A stretch of 64,000 nt of DNA from an uncultured Paracoccaceae bacterium (GTDB lineage Bacteria; Pseudomonadota; Alphaproteobacteria; Rhodobacterales; Rhodobacteraceae). The notes below the pieces were generated by a model that ran no database searches, was not told the origin of the DNA, and was given only the letters and a program-made list of their open reading frames with translations. Every line of letters starts with the position of its first letter. The stretch's first letter is position 1. This document shows positions 26,546-34,912 of this stretch, piece by piece. Location of the stretch: contig CANMWG010000001.1 in the NCBI GenBank assembly GCA_947501555.1, forward strand, positions 2,170,001 to 2,234,000, written 5' to 3'. Position numbers and translations under genes: made by a program.

Positions 26546-27076
26546 ATGAATACAACGGCTTTGTCATTTCAGCGGTTTGCATTTTTGGACTTTGAAGCCA
26601 GCAGTCTTGATCGCAATAGCTGGCCCATCGAAGTCGGCTTAAGTTGGATTGATGACAGCCATGAAATTCAGACATTTGAGAGCCTAATCCGACCTGCACC
26701 GCATTGGCCGGAAGAAGCATGGTCGCAAGCCAGCGCATTGGTGCATAATATACCACGGTCTGAGCTGGAAACTGCGCCGCATGTCGAGGTCGTAGCCGAA
26801 AGTTTGTTGAAAGCTCTAGGAGGCAGAATTGCACTTTCGGATGCACCACCATTTGAGCGTCGCTGGCTGGACCAACTGCTCGGTGCTGCCGGTGTGACTA
26901 GTCATGTACAGATTGAAGATTTTGAAGCGATCACGCTGGCAGCGTTTTCTCCGCGCGCTTTAGATTTTCTTTACGAGCGATTGGAGAGGGTCGTGGCACC
27001 GCACCGGGCAGGCCCAGACAGTGCCCGTTTCGCGAAAGGTTGGCTCGCTGGGATGCGCATTGAGGACCAGACATAG
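26546..27076 (+). CDS. DEDD-type 3'-5' exonuclease-like protein
   Basis: 176 residues from the ATG at 26546; an ATG at 26501 is in frame, but its GGAGG touches the start codon and the sequence before LSFQRFAFLDFEAS is not family-like. Motif Exo I is FLDFEASSL (Asp15, Glu17), Exo II is probably LSDAPPFERRWL, and Exo III is HRAGPDSARFA (H...D spacing of DEDDh enzymes). It would trim 3' ends of single-stranded DNA or RNA. It is downstream of the phosphoesterase by ~200 bp, perhaps on the same transcript. Start choice is uncertain because neither candidate has a well-spaced Shine-Dalgarno. Confidence 0.7.
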   Translation: MNTTALSFQRFAFLDFEASSLDRNSWPIEVGLSWIDDSHEIQTFESLIRPAPHWPEEAWSQASALVHNIPRSELETAPHVEVVAESLLKALGGRIALSDAPPFERRWLDQLLGAAGVTSHVQIEDFEAITLAAFSPRALDFLYERLERVVAPHRAGPDSARFAKGWLAGMRIEDQT

Positions 27077-27114
27077 TCGGATCCCGGCCATGCCCGCGCT
27101 TTGCACCATACGTC

Positions 27115-27263
27115 ATCAACTCAGTTCAAAGGTGAAATACGATCAGCTCATCAAAGCAGGAAAGCCACCAAAAGTCGCGATCACTGCGATCATGCGTAAG
27201 CTGGTAGTCGTCGCAAACGCACTGCTGCGTATTCCCAGATGGTTGACGCGCTTCTCCCGATGA
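27115..27263 (+). pseudogene. IS110-family transposase C-terminal remnant
   Basis: The translated segment YDQLIKAGKPPKVAITAIMR followed by KLVVVANALLR is the characteristic C-terminus of IS110/IS116/IS902 transposases. The catalytic N-terminal part is absent and there are no element ends, so it is a fossil inside the transposon cargo. The left limit is approximate. Confidence 0.7.
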
Positions 27264-27874
27264 GACTGCCGCTCATTGCCAAAGATGATGCCGTTTATAA
27301 GTTAGTCTGCGTATTCCGACGGCACACTGCGTGCCGTCCATTTTTACGACGGCATAGAATCTAACGTGACACCACGAGTGCGACGGCAGCAAAGGCGGGA
27401 AGCGCGAAGACCTAATTATCGCAGCGGTTTCCGCCTTTGCGTATCGTTTGGTTACCGCAAGAGTTTTCCAAACCATTTGCCGACCAACCTTTCCGGCGCA
27501 CGCTCAGACGCGTTCATTGTCCTCACCGCCGAAAGAAGTGGCAAATTGGCGTCATGCTTGCTTAGCTTTAAGCTTGATCACAGAACATAAGGTCTCGACA
27601 AAATCATAGACAATATGTAGGGCTACCGTCTCGCCCAACCAGGTAACCGGCTGCACCAATTTTCTAGCCGGGCATCCTTTTTTTACCACTCCAAACAACG
27701 TCACAATGACGAGCCGGCCATACGTTTGATGCTTTGGTCAATTATGCGCAAAACAGGTTTCCTCGGATAACTGCTAAGGTGCGGATTGGTCCTTAAACCA
27801 CCTCTATTCAGCCTTTTGGAAAGAGCTTTCAAGCCAGATGAAGCGGATATTGGCGCGTGCATGTTGTGCCCTTT
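27264..27874. other. Non-coding cargo segment with one hairpin
   Basis: No supported gene. GACGGCAC (27318-27325) and GTGCCGTC (27331-27338) form a perfect 8-bp stem followed by CATTTTTA, a possible terminator for the plus-strand genes upstream. Confidence 0.45.
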
Positions 27875-28321
27875 TTACGATACTTCCTTATTGCTAGCCG
27901 ACATCGCCGCTAGAATCGACTTTGTCACGAAACCAGTTTCAAACGAGAACACGAGTGCAAGGATTACATCGTTGGTTTCGGAAATAGCCCTAATAACTAT
28001 TAGAAACAGAATGGGAAAAACAAATATGCTCAGGGCAAAATCCGTACTCCCAACCGCGAGCTTGAGCAGCCGACCAAAACCTACCTCTTTCAGGTTTCTC
28101 CGCATTGCTACGCTGTAGGCTGCCGCAGCTAAAGTTCCCAATACCGCAAAAACTGTCGCCAGAAACGGAAGTATGAGGTCGGCAATACTCACCTGAGAGA
28201 AACATGCTTCAACACCCTCGCAGGCGAAACCAAACATCGTTGTACCGCCTTGCCAAGAGTAAAGGAAAATGACTGCCAAAAGGCAGCAAACAACTGCCGA
28301 AATTGCTTTAATATAATTCAT
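27875..28321 (-). CDS. Small integral membrane protein
   Basis: 148 residues from the ATG at 28321. Three clear hydrophobic helices are seen (residues ~5-22, ~45-72, ~90-110), with a possible fourth near 115-140. Short basic loops (MRRNLKEVGFGRLLK) should face the cytoplasm. No family is recognised. It overlaps the end of the protease gene upstream by 14 bp, so the two are surely co-translated and probably form a membrane complex. Composition is AT-richer than the restriction genes, pointing to a separate origin within the cargo. Confidence 0.7.
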   Translation of the reverse strand: MNYIKAISAVVCCLLAVIFLYSWQGGTTMFGFACEGVEACFSQVSIADLILPFLATVFAVLGTLAAAAYSVAMRRNLKEVGFGRLLKLAVGSTDFALSIFVFPILFLIVIRAISETNDVILALVFSFETGFVTKSILAAMSASNKEVS

Positions 28322-29528
28322 TGAGCCCACACTCGACTATCTTGTTCGAAACCATATCTTCGATGTTTTGGTAGTATAAGTCTTCTTGTTCTTCGGTATG
28401 GAACCGACTGTCACCATTGGCTGCTGCCGAAACCCGCGCACGCCAACTATAATGACCAAATGCTACTGCTAAACCCAACAGACGCCGCGCATAAATCAAC
28501 TGCGGCTCACAAGCCAAATCAACGACTTGTAAGCCTTCTGGACGTTCTCGGAGAATATTCCCCTCTTCATCAACTAGCTGAAAGTCGGGAATGATATCGT
28601 TTACGTCATAACCAGACATTATCAATGTGAAAAACCTGAGCTTCTCCTGTAGCGCCTGGTTTGTCCCAAGAGATTGAATGTGCCATTCGTTCGGCATTTC
28701 CAACGCCCTATCCAATGATCCAATATCATGATCTGCGAGTGCTAAAATCAAAGTCTCGACAGCAAAATCATCAGCTTCAATCTCACGTGTCATATGCGTC
28801 GCTACATCTGTATCGCTCGAAAATAGCCGCCAAGCCGACTTTGGTTCTTCTCTATGAAGCGCAAGATGTCCGATCTCATGGCCGATGATGAGCAGAGGAA
28901 GCATGGCACGACCGCGATAGTCAATCTCGACGACCGCACCAAACATCCTCCAAGCATCCAATGGAACTTGCGAGAAATAGTCCCTCCAATCTGACCCAAA
29001 TAAACTCGCAGTACCAGCTACCATCGAACTAGGATCATCTATCCACGTCTCCACGGGCGGTACGTCACTGGAACAAAGGGACGCTCTTGTCATTGAGTTG
29101 ATCAAAGCACTGTCAATGAGGACGACATCCTTCTCAGGGTAAGCGATTGCGTTGCACTGCACAGGTAAATCTAGGAAGCGTTTATCATGGCCATCGAAGA
29201 TATAGACCCAGACAGCATCAATGTTCGGATCAAATGGCTCATTAGTAGCGATACCTTTAAACTCAGGACCACGGACTTTTCGAAATTCCACAGCAAGGTG
29301 TCCAAGGTACTGGTTCGAGACTGTTGTCATGAACTCGCCGACATTCGGATCACTCGGCGGCTGCATCAGCACTTCAAGATAGTTGGGGTCCAATGTACCG
29401 TCAGACACTAACTCGGCAGTTGACGCCAAAAATGCATCCAAGGCCCCACGCCTATCTGAGGTAAAATAAGCGCCAAGGCCTATTGCGAAACAGCATATGA
29501 CGAAAAATAATTTCTTTAACATGAGCAT
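28308..29528 (-). CDS. Membrane-anchored HEIGH zinc metalloprotease
   Basis: 406 residues (start at 29528 or the ATG two codons later). An N-terminal hydrophobic helix (residues ~5-20) is followed by a large extracytoplasmic or cytoplasmic domain. IIGHEIGHLALH (residues 215-226) is the HExxH zinc motif, and EIEADDFAVETL about 28 residues later supplies the third ligand (Glu249 or Glu251), as in M48/gluzincin-like peptidases. The rest is unlike any family I know. It is paired with a small membrane protein by overlapping genes. The target is unknown; a defence or toxin-like role is conceivable because of the cargo setting, but nothing in the sequence shows it. Confidence 0.72.
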   Translation of the reverse strand: MLMLKKLFFVICCFAIGLGAYFTSDRRGALDAFLASTAELVSDGTLDPNYLEVLMQPPSDPNVGEFMTTVSNQYLGHLAVEFRKVRGPEFKGIATNEPFDPNIDAVWVYIFDGHDKRFLDLPVQCNAIAYPEKDVVLIDSALINSMTRASLCSSDVPPVETWIDDPSSMVAGTASLFGSDWRDYFSQVPLDAWRMFGAVVEIDYRGRAMLPLLIIGHEIGHLALHREEPKSAWRLFSSDTDVATHMTREIEADDFAVETLILALADHDIGSLDRALEMPNEWHIQSLGTNQALQEKLRFFTLIMSGYDVNDIIPDFQLVDEEGNILRERPEGLQVVDLACEPQLIYARRLLGLAVAFGHYSWRARVSAAANGDSRFHTEEQEDLYYQNIEDMVSNKIVECGLNELY

Positions 29529-29928
29529 AAACTAACATTTTTTTCAAACTTAAAAATATAATGGAACCATGCCTAATACTCTCTAAACCGTCTAGCAAAG
29601 AATAACTCACGTGTCTTAAGTATTGTGCGTCGCACGTGGGTGAGCTCTTCGAGTGACGCATGGCTCGCTTGTTGACTAACTGTATGAGGACATTGGGAGT
29701 CGCAGCACGAATCCGAGGCGCATGAAATGCGCTCTTCCTTTTGCAACTGCTGCGAGACGGGCGAATGTGGTCTGAAAACAGGGCTTGATCAAGACGGATA
29801 CTACTTTGCACAATCAACGACATTTTAATTTGATTGCAATAGCTTAACGCTAAGCAGGTGGCTTCTCGATTTGATAGTTTCTTGCCATCTTGACTTGCGT
29901 TGTAGTTTTACCGGCATAAATCTCCGAT
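29529..29928. other. Intergenic region between protease and tniQ genes
   Basis: 400 bp holding the divergent promoters. No convincing gene, repeat or hairpin was seen. Confidence 0.4.
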
Positions 29929-31785
29929 ATGAAGAGACACACGCGCCTATATATAGATCCACTGCCGCTAAGCGTGCCCCTTGTGGAACGTGAAACCGGG
30001 TTTTCTTTCATGGCGCGCCTAGCGGCGAGGAATGGGGTGTCGCCCCGCCTCCTGGGACTTGACTATGACATACCCTTTAAATCTGTTCTTGACGGCGAAC
30101 ATGACGCCTTAAGTAACCTAACTGTTCTCGGCGACGTCGCTCAACACGAAGTAGTGAAATGGTCGGCGCGGCGCAGCAATGGGGCACATCAGGTTTTTCG
30201 AAACGAAACCTTCCATACCAGGAACATTCGGTCCCCAGTCGTTAGAGGTTGCCCTGCCTGCCTGAAAGAAGATGTCCAGCATCAGCACGCGCCGCCAGGA
30301 CAAGCAATGGCTTTGCGCAGCCATTGGATGGTGAAGCATGTGTTTATTTGCCTCAAACACGAACAACCACTGATAGACCTTTGGCGTGAAGCAAGTCCGC
30401 ACACAAGATATGACACATCGCAGCATTTTGCAGACTGTGCCGAGGGAATTCTGCAAGGGACCTTCGATCACCAGGTCAGGGAATGTACTGACTACGATGA
30501 ATGGATCGACGCACGACTCGAACATGGGCCGGGAAGCGGATGGCTCGATCAACATCCACTTCATGCTGCGGCTACCTTCTGCTTTCTCTTGGGCAATGCA
30601 CTTTTGCGCCTTGAACTTAATGCTCCGTCTTCGATTCCAACCGAAGATCGCTGGGCAGTTTATCAGACGGGTTATGCTGTTGCGTCCCAAGGTGAAGCAG
30701 CCGTCATTCAGGCCCTCAAAACACTGCAACAACGAACAGCATTCCCAAACCAAGGACCCAAGGCAACCTTCCCGCTTTTGTACGACCGCCTAGCACATGA
30801 TTACGCAACTGACGTGAACTTCAATCCGTTCAAGGAAATCCTGCGCCAGCATATCCTAGAGACATGGCCGCTTGGAGCTGGGGACGACCTGATGGGTGAA
30901 CCCGTTGAGAAACGACTATTTCATTCAGTAATTACTGCAGCGAAAGAGACCGGAGTTGATCAGCGCAGACTACGGAAGATGATGGAAGCCCAGAACCTAA
31001 TCTCACCCGATCTCCCCGATGCGTGGGCGCTCTTCGATGCAGAAGCGGCATCATCATTGCTCGCGGAGTTGATCACCTTCCTGCCTGCAAAGACATTTGC
31101 AGAGACCCTTTGCATGACACGATCGCAATTCGACATTCTGGTCGAAGATGGAGTTTTGAAACCGTCCCTCTCAGATGTAGACACAAAACACGTTTGGAAC
31201 CCACAAGAAGGCCAGGCATTCTTGGCCAGCCTATTTTCAGGTGCTGAACAGCTAGTACAGGCTCAGCATGGCTGGGAACATATTTCAAAGTCGGCAGCAA
31301 GGCTGAAGATAAGGCCAGGAGAGATAATCCGGGCCATTCAGGATCAACGCCTCATGAGTATCGGAAAGCACGCTGATTTCGAGGGCTATGCTGCTCTATA
31401 TGTTTATCATGATCAAGTTGCCGCTCTTCTTGGAGGGGAAGTGCAAGACGCGACCTCTATTGAGATATTTGCAAAGTCGGTCGGGGCAAGGCAGCAGACA
31501 GAGTTCAGACGCCTCATCACGAAGGGCCATTCCCCCAGCACTAAAATCAGAAACTCCAAGACCAATGCAGTACAAAATTACATAAGTCAGTCCGACGCAG
31601 AGGCCTTTCATGCGAAGTTCTACACCCTCCGCATCATGAGTTCAAAGTTCGGTCGAAGTTGGCAACGTCTGTCCGCCGAATTGGCAGCCGCCAGCATCAA
31701 ACCGTTTTCTCCGGGTGGGGAGAATTTCGGGCACATCTACCTCAGAGAGCAAGTTGACCGGCATCTTGAACAAGCTCACCGATAG
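29929..31785 (+). CDS. tniQ: TniQ/TnsD-like target-site selector
   Basis: 618 residues. The TniQ N-terminal domain is clear: ETGFSFMARLAARNGVSPR, then a zinc finger with Cys108, Cys111 (RGCPACLKED), Cys141 and His144 (FICLKHEQPL) around an RSHWMVKH segment. At 618 residues it is longer than short TniQ proteins (~400) and nearer to TnsD, leaving a ~300-residue C-terminal region for sequence-specific DNA binding. It is at the end of the element next to nrdJ, reading toward it, with tnsABC at the opposite end. In Tn7, TnsD binds the end of glmS and recruits TnsC. Here the insertion 23 bp past the nrdJ stop suggests it binds the end of nrdJ. A terminator follows at 31812-31838. Confidence 0.9.
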   Translation: MKRHTRLYIDPLPLSVPLVERETGFSFMARLAARNGVSPRLLGLDYDIPFKSVLDGEHDALSNLTVLGDVAQHEVVKWSARRSNGAHQVFRNETFHTRNIRSPVVRGCPACLKEDVQHQHAPPGQAMALRSHWMVKHVFICLKHEQPLIDLWREASPHTRYDTSQHFADCAEGILQGTFDHQVRECTDYDEWIDARLEHGPGSGWLDQHPLHAAATFCFLLGNALLRLELNAPSSIPTEDRWAVYQTGYAVASQGEAAVIQALKTLQQRTAFPNQGPKATFPLLYDRLAHDYATDVNFNPFKEILRQHILETWPLGAGDDLMGEPVEKRLFHSVITAAKETGVDQRRLRKMMEAQNLISPDLPDAWALFDAEAASSLLAELITFLPAKTFAETLCMTRSQFDILVEDGVLKPSLSDVDTKHVWNPQEGQAFLASLFSGAEQLVQAQHGWEHISKSAARLKIRPGEIIRAIQDQRLMSIGKHADFEGYAALYVYHDQVAALLGGEVQDATSIEIFAKSVGARQQTEFRRLITKGHSPSTKIRNSKTNAVQNYISQSDAEAFHAKFYTLRIMSSKFGRSWQRLSAELAAASIKPFSPGGENFGHIYLREQVDRHLEQAHR

Positions 31786-31811
31786 CACGGTCAATTCCTG
31801 ATCAAAATGTA

Positions 31812-31838
31812 AAAGGCGGATCCTGATGATCCGCCTTT
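31812..31838 (+). terminator. Hairpin terminator after tniQ
   Basis: AAAGGCGGATC / GATCCGCCTTT, a perfect 11-bp stem with a 5-base loop, 27 bp beyond the tniQ stop. The T-run is short, so termination may be partial. Confidence 0.75.
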
Positions 31839-31942
31839 CCTCGTTCTGTCCGTCTGAAGCATCCGCACCCGATGCTCAAATGCCCCAATCGCCACCTGAA
31901 TCATCTCTCAAGCTGGCACAAAAACCCGTCTTTTGTCGTAAA

Positions 31943-31967
31943 GACGTACTTTCGATGTCGGACGTCA
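31943..31967 (-). repeat. Right terminal inverted repeat of the Tn7-like element
   Basis: On the minus strand it begins TGACGTCCGACATCGAAAG, as the left end does, with one mismatch in 25. A further TnsB-like unit (TTACGACAAAAGACGGG) is at 31925-31941 on the minus strand. Confidence 0.9.
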
Positions 31968-31972
31968 CCAGA
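31968..31972. repeat. Target-site duplication CCAGA, right copy
   Basis: CCAGA directly follows the right inverted repeat and equals 8038-8042. Eighteen bases separate it from the nrdJ stop codon at 31991-31993. Confidence 0.88.
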
Positions 31973-31990
31973 AACTGAGAAATACAGTTG

Positions 31991-34273
31991 CTAACCACAC
32001 TTGGAAAACCCGCAGGCTCCACAGGTCATACACCCTTCCACCATGCGCAATTCATAAGACCCGCAAGACGAACAGGCCCTTCCCCGCGGGCCGCTGTTGA
32101 TCGCGACAACATCTGCCTGCGGATCCTCCTTGAGGCCCATCCCTTCTCCGGCGAGGAACCCTGTTGCGATCATGTGTTTCTCGATCACCCCACCGATCGC
32201 GGCCAGAATTGAGGGCACATATTTCCCTTGCATCCAGGCTCCACCGCGCGGATCGAACACCGCCTTGAGCTCTTCGACCACAAAGGACACATCGCCCCCG
32301 CGGCGGAACACAGCCGAAATCATCCGGGTCAGTGCCACGGTCCAGGCGAAATGCTCCATGTTCTTGGAATTGATAAAGACCTCAAACGGCCTGCGATGCC
32401 CGGCGATCACCAAATCATTGACCGTAATGTAAATAGCATGCTCTGTGTCGGGCCACTTCAGCTTGTAAGTAGCCCCTTCCAACTCCTGCGGGCGGTCCAG
32501 CGGTTCGGACATATAGACGACCTCGGCCCCTTCATCGCCGTCCTGCACCTGAGCCGGGACCTCTGACGGAGATGCCTCCTCAGACACTGACAGCACAGAC
32601 CCCGTCACATCATTCGGGCGATAGGTCGTGCAACCCTTACAGCCCTGATCCCACGCGGCCATGTAGACCTCTTTGAAAGCATCAAAACTGATGTCTTCAG
32701 GGCAGTTGATCGTCTTGGAAATGGATGAATCAATCCACTTCTGCGCGGCGGCCTGCATCCGCACATGGTCCAGCGGAGCCAGCGTTTGCGCGTTGACAAA
32801 ATAGTCCGGCAGTGGCGCATCTCCTTTCAAGTCACGCCACATCTGCACTGCGTAATCAACCACTTCTTCTTCAGTGCGCGACCCGTCTTTCTGCAAAACC
32901 TTGCGGGTATAGGCATAGGCAAAGACCGGCTCGATCCCGGAGGACACATTCCCTGCATAAAGGCTGATCGTCCCCGTCGGGGCAATCGAAGTCAAAAGCG
33001 CGTTTCGTATGCCATTTTGACGGATTGCATCCCGTACATCCTCATCCATGTCTTGCATTGCGCCAGAGGCCAAGAACTGTTCCGCATCGAATAATGGAAA
33101 CGCCCCTTTCTCTTTTGCCAATTCAACCGAGGCCAGATAAGCCGCCCGCGCAATCGCATGCATCCATTTATCAGTCTGTTCCGCAGCCTCCTCTGACCCA
33201 TAGCGTAGACCCACCATCAGCAAAGCGTCCGCCAAGCCGGTCACACCCAGACCGATACGGCGCTTGGACCTTGCCTCGGCCTGCTGGGCCTCTAACGGAA
33301 AGCGTGAGGCATCAACCACATTGTCCATCATCCGAACGGCCGTACCGACCAAATCGGTCAGAGCGGCTTCATCGAGACCTACCGCATCGCCAAAGGGATC
33401 AGACACCAAACGCGCCATGTTGATCGACCCGAGCAAGCAGGCTCCATAAGGCGGCAACGGCTGTTCGCCGCAGGGGTTCGTTGCGGCGATCGTCTCGCAG
33501 TAATTCAGGTTATTCATCTGGTTGATCCGGTCGATAAAAATCACACCGGGTTCGGCGTAATCGTACGTGGATTGCATAATCGCATCCCACAGGTCACGGG
33601 CTTGCACGGTTCGGAAGACCTCACCGCCAAACACCAGATCCCAAGGGCCATCGGCCTTCACCGCCTCCATAAATGGATCGGTAATCAGCACAGACATGTT
33701 GAACATGCGCAGCCGGGCCGGGTCGGATTTCGCAGTGATGAAATCTTCGACATCTGGGTGATCGCATCGCATCGTTGCCATCATCGCACCCCGGCGGGAT
33801 CCGGCTGACATAATCGTGCGGCACATCGCGTCCCAGACATCCATGAACGACAGTGGGCCTGAGGCGTCTGCCGCCACACCAGTGACGCCTGCGCCTTTGG
33901 GCCGAATGGTCGAAAAATCATAGCCAATGCCGCCGCCTTGCTGCATGGTTAGTGCGGCCTCTCTGAGCATATCGAAAATGCCGCCCATGCTGTCAGGTAC
34001 GGTCCCCATGACGAAGCAGTTGAACAGGGTCACAGACCGGGCCGTACCCGCGCCCGCTGTGATCCGTCCTGCAGGCAGATATTTGAAATCGGTCAGAGCG
34101 TCGTAGAACTTCCCTTCCCATGCCGCGGGGTCGGCCTCAACCGCCGCCAAAGACTCGGCAATCCGACGCCAGGTGTCTTCGACCGTTTCATCAATCGGAG
34201 TGCCGTCTGCCTCTTTGAACCGGTATTTCATATCCCAAATTTGTGCAGCAATCGGGGCAGAGAAATGAGACAT
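31991..34273 (-). CDS. nrdJ: B12-dependent (class II) ribonucleoside-diphosphate reductase
   Basis: 760 residues from the ATG at 34273, preceded by AAGGA at good spacing; the frame continues to 34360 without a better start. It shows the class II active-site segment ATNPCGEQPLPPYG (Cys268 from this start), LFNCFVMGT with the redox-active Cys86, and a TSCPD-type domain (TYKLKWPDTEHAIYITVND). The C-terminus has the conserved cysteines CSSCG ... GCMTCGACGFSKC that shuttle reducing equivalents. The enzyme makes deoxyribonucleotides with adenosylcobalamin. It is essential core metabolism in this group. The conserved 3' end of the gene is the likely attachment site of the adjacent transposon, whose end is 23 bp away, so the coding sequence is left intact. 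Confidence 0.95.
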   Translation of the reverse strand: MSHFSAPIAAQIWDMKYRFKEADGTPIDETVEDTWRRIAESLAAVEADPAAWEGKFYDALTDFKYLPAGRITAGAGTARSVTLFNCFVMGTVPDSMGGIFDMLREAALTMQQGGGIGYDFSTIRPKGAGVTGVAADASGPLSFMDVWDAMCRTIMSAGSRRGAMMATMRCDHPDVEDFITAKSDPARLRMFNMSVLITDPFMEAVKADGPWDLVFGGEVFRTVQARDLWDAIMQSTYDYAEPGVIFIDRINQMNNLNYCETIAATNPCGEQPLPPYGACLLGSINMARLVSDPFGDAVGLDEAALTDLVGTAVRMMDNVVDASRFPLEAQQAEARSKRRIGLGVTGLADALLMVGLRYGSEEAAEQTDKWMHAIARAAYLASVELAKEKGAFPLFDAEQFLASGAMQDMDEDVRDAIRQNGIRNALLTSIAPTGTISLYAGNVSSGIEPVFAYAYTRKVLQKDGSRTEEEVVDYAVQMWRDLKGDAPLPDYFVNAQTLAPLDHVRMQAAAQKWIDSSISKTINCPEDISFDAFKEVYMAAWDQGCKGCTTYRPNDVTGSVLSVSEEASPSEVPAQVQDGDEGAEVVYMSEPLDRPQELEGATYKLKWPDTEHAIYITVNDLVIAGHRRPFEVFINSKNMEHFAWTVALTRMISAVFRRGGDVSFVVEELKAVFDPRGGAWMQGKYVPSILAAIGGVIEKHMIATGFLAGEGMGLKEDPQADVVAINSGPRGRACSSCGSYELRMVEGCMTCGACGFSKCG

Positions 34274-34355
34274 GACAACGTCTTCCTTTTCGCTTGAGGG
34301 ATTCGTCAAAACCCGTCGGACAGAGGCAACCAGGGCTCTTTGCCCGGCACAATTT

Positions 34356-34400
34356 ACCACATATAGTGATTGAGCTCAACAGACCCACCATATACATGGA
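34356..34400 (-). promoter_or_regulatory. Putative pair of NrdR boxes upstream of nrdJ
   Basis: ACCACATATAGTGATT (34356-34371) and CCACCATATACATGGA (34385-34400) resemble the NrdR box consensus (ACACnATATATnGTGT) at about 9-10 of 16 positions each. Their centres are about three helical turns apart (29-31 bp), the normal NrdR spacing. They are 83-127 bp upstream of the nrdJ start. NrdR control of nrdJ is known in other bacteria; the match here is only fair. Confidence 0.4.
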
Positions 34401-34473
34401 TAGGGCGACCAGCATTGAACTTTGGCTGGACAGGCTTAGTTGTTATCACAATCCCGGGGGGGATAAACGACAA

Positions 34474-34905
34474 ATGACAAAAACCGTGCACTTGCTGAAA
34501 CTCTCGGTTGGGACCGAGGATGTCGCCGGGCTGATGGCTTGGCAATCCAGCAAACGCGCCCAGACCGAAGATGGGCTACCTCGCCACATCACACGCATGT
34601 GGCCAAAGCGGGGTGATGAAATTCTGAACGGCGGATCGATCTTTTGGGTAATCAAAGGGGTCATTTTGTGCCGCCAACCTGTGCTGAGGCTGGACGAATA
34701 TACTGGTAGCGACGGGATCCGACGGTGTTCAATCGTCAGTCAACCGGGATTGATCCGGGTTGAAGCCACGCCGAAACGAGCCTTCCAAGGGTGGCGTTAC
34801 CTGGCGGTCGCCGATGCGCCACGCGACCTGCCCGATGGGCGGCAAGAGGAAGAGGCCCTGCCCCCCGAACTGTCCAAGGCACTTGCGGCCATCGGCGTGC
34901 GCTAA
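34474..34905 (+). CDS. DUF1489 family protein
   Basis: 143 residues from the ATG at 34474; the open frame begins upstream but MTKTVHLLKLSVGTEDV is the characteristic start of the alphaproteobacterial DUF1489 family. Function is unknown. Conserved-looking elements are TRMWPKRGDEILNGGSIFWV and QGWRYLAVADAPRDL. It is transcribed divergently from nrdJ, a pairing I associate with Rhodobacteraceae chromosomes, which supports this side of the transposon being the native flank. Confidence 0.9.
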   Translation: MTKTVHLLKLSVGTEDVAGLMAWQSSKRAQTEDGLPRHITRMWPKRGDEILNGGSIFWVIKGVILCRQPVLRLDEYTGSDGIRRCSIVSQPGLIRVEATPKRAFQGWRYLAVADAPRDLPDGRQEEEALPPELSKALAAIGVR

Positions 34906-34912
34906 GGCAAAC

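Larger units (their letters stand above)
8043..31967. mobile_element. Tn7-like transposon inserted downstream of nrdJ (about 23.9 kb)
   Basis: The boundaries are set by matching terminal inverted repeats (8043-8067 and 31943-31967, 24/25 identical) and a perfect 5-bp target duplication CCAGA on both sides. Core genes are TnsA-, TnsB- and TnsC-like at the left end and a TniQ/TnsD-like gene reading toward the right end. The right end is 23 bp from the nrdJ stop codon. Cargo from left to right: zinc-ribbon protein, metallo-beta-lactamase-fold protein, hsdS, hsdM, hsdR, Rad50/Mre11-like pair, phosphoesterase, exonuclease, an IS110 remnant, a membrane protein and a HEIGH protease. No TnsE-like gene, cas gene or CRISPR array was seen. 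Intact ends and an intact core suggest a recent or still active insertion. Confidence 0.9.

Noticed and set aside
26337..26549. 70-codon frame between phosphoesterase and exonuclease genes
   Set aside because: Composition unlike a protein and no homology recognised.
27273..27590. Short frames in the non-coding cargo segment
   Set aside because: No start signals or recognisable domains.
29452..29823. 123-codon minus frame upstream of tniQ
   Set aside because: Overlaps the protease gene in another frame and has no start signal; likely chance.
7988..31967. Alternative left end of the transposon at TGTCGAAAAACTGCA (7988)
   Set aside because: No inverted partner is found at the nrdJ side, whereas 8043/31967 has a 25-bp inverted repeat and a perfect 5-bp duplication.
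8043..31967. CRISPR-associated (CAST) transposon
   Set aside because: The split tnsABC/tniQ layout prompted a look for cas genes and repeat-spacer arrays; none was seen.
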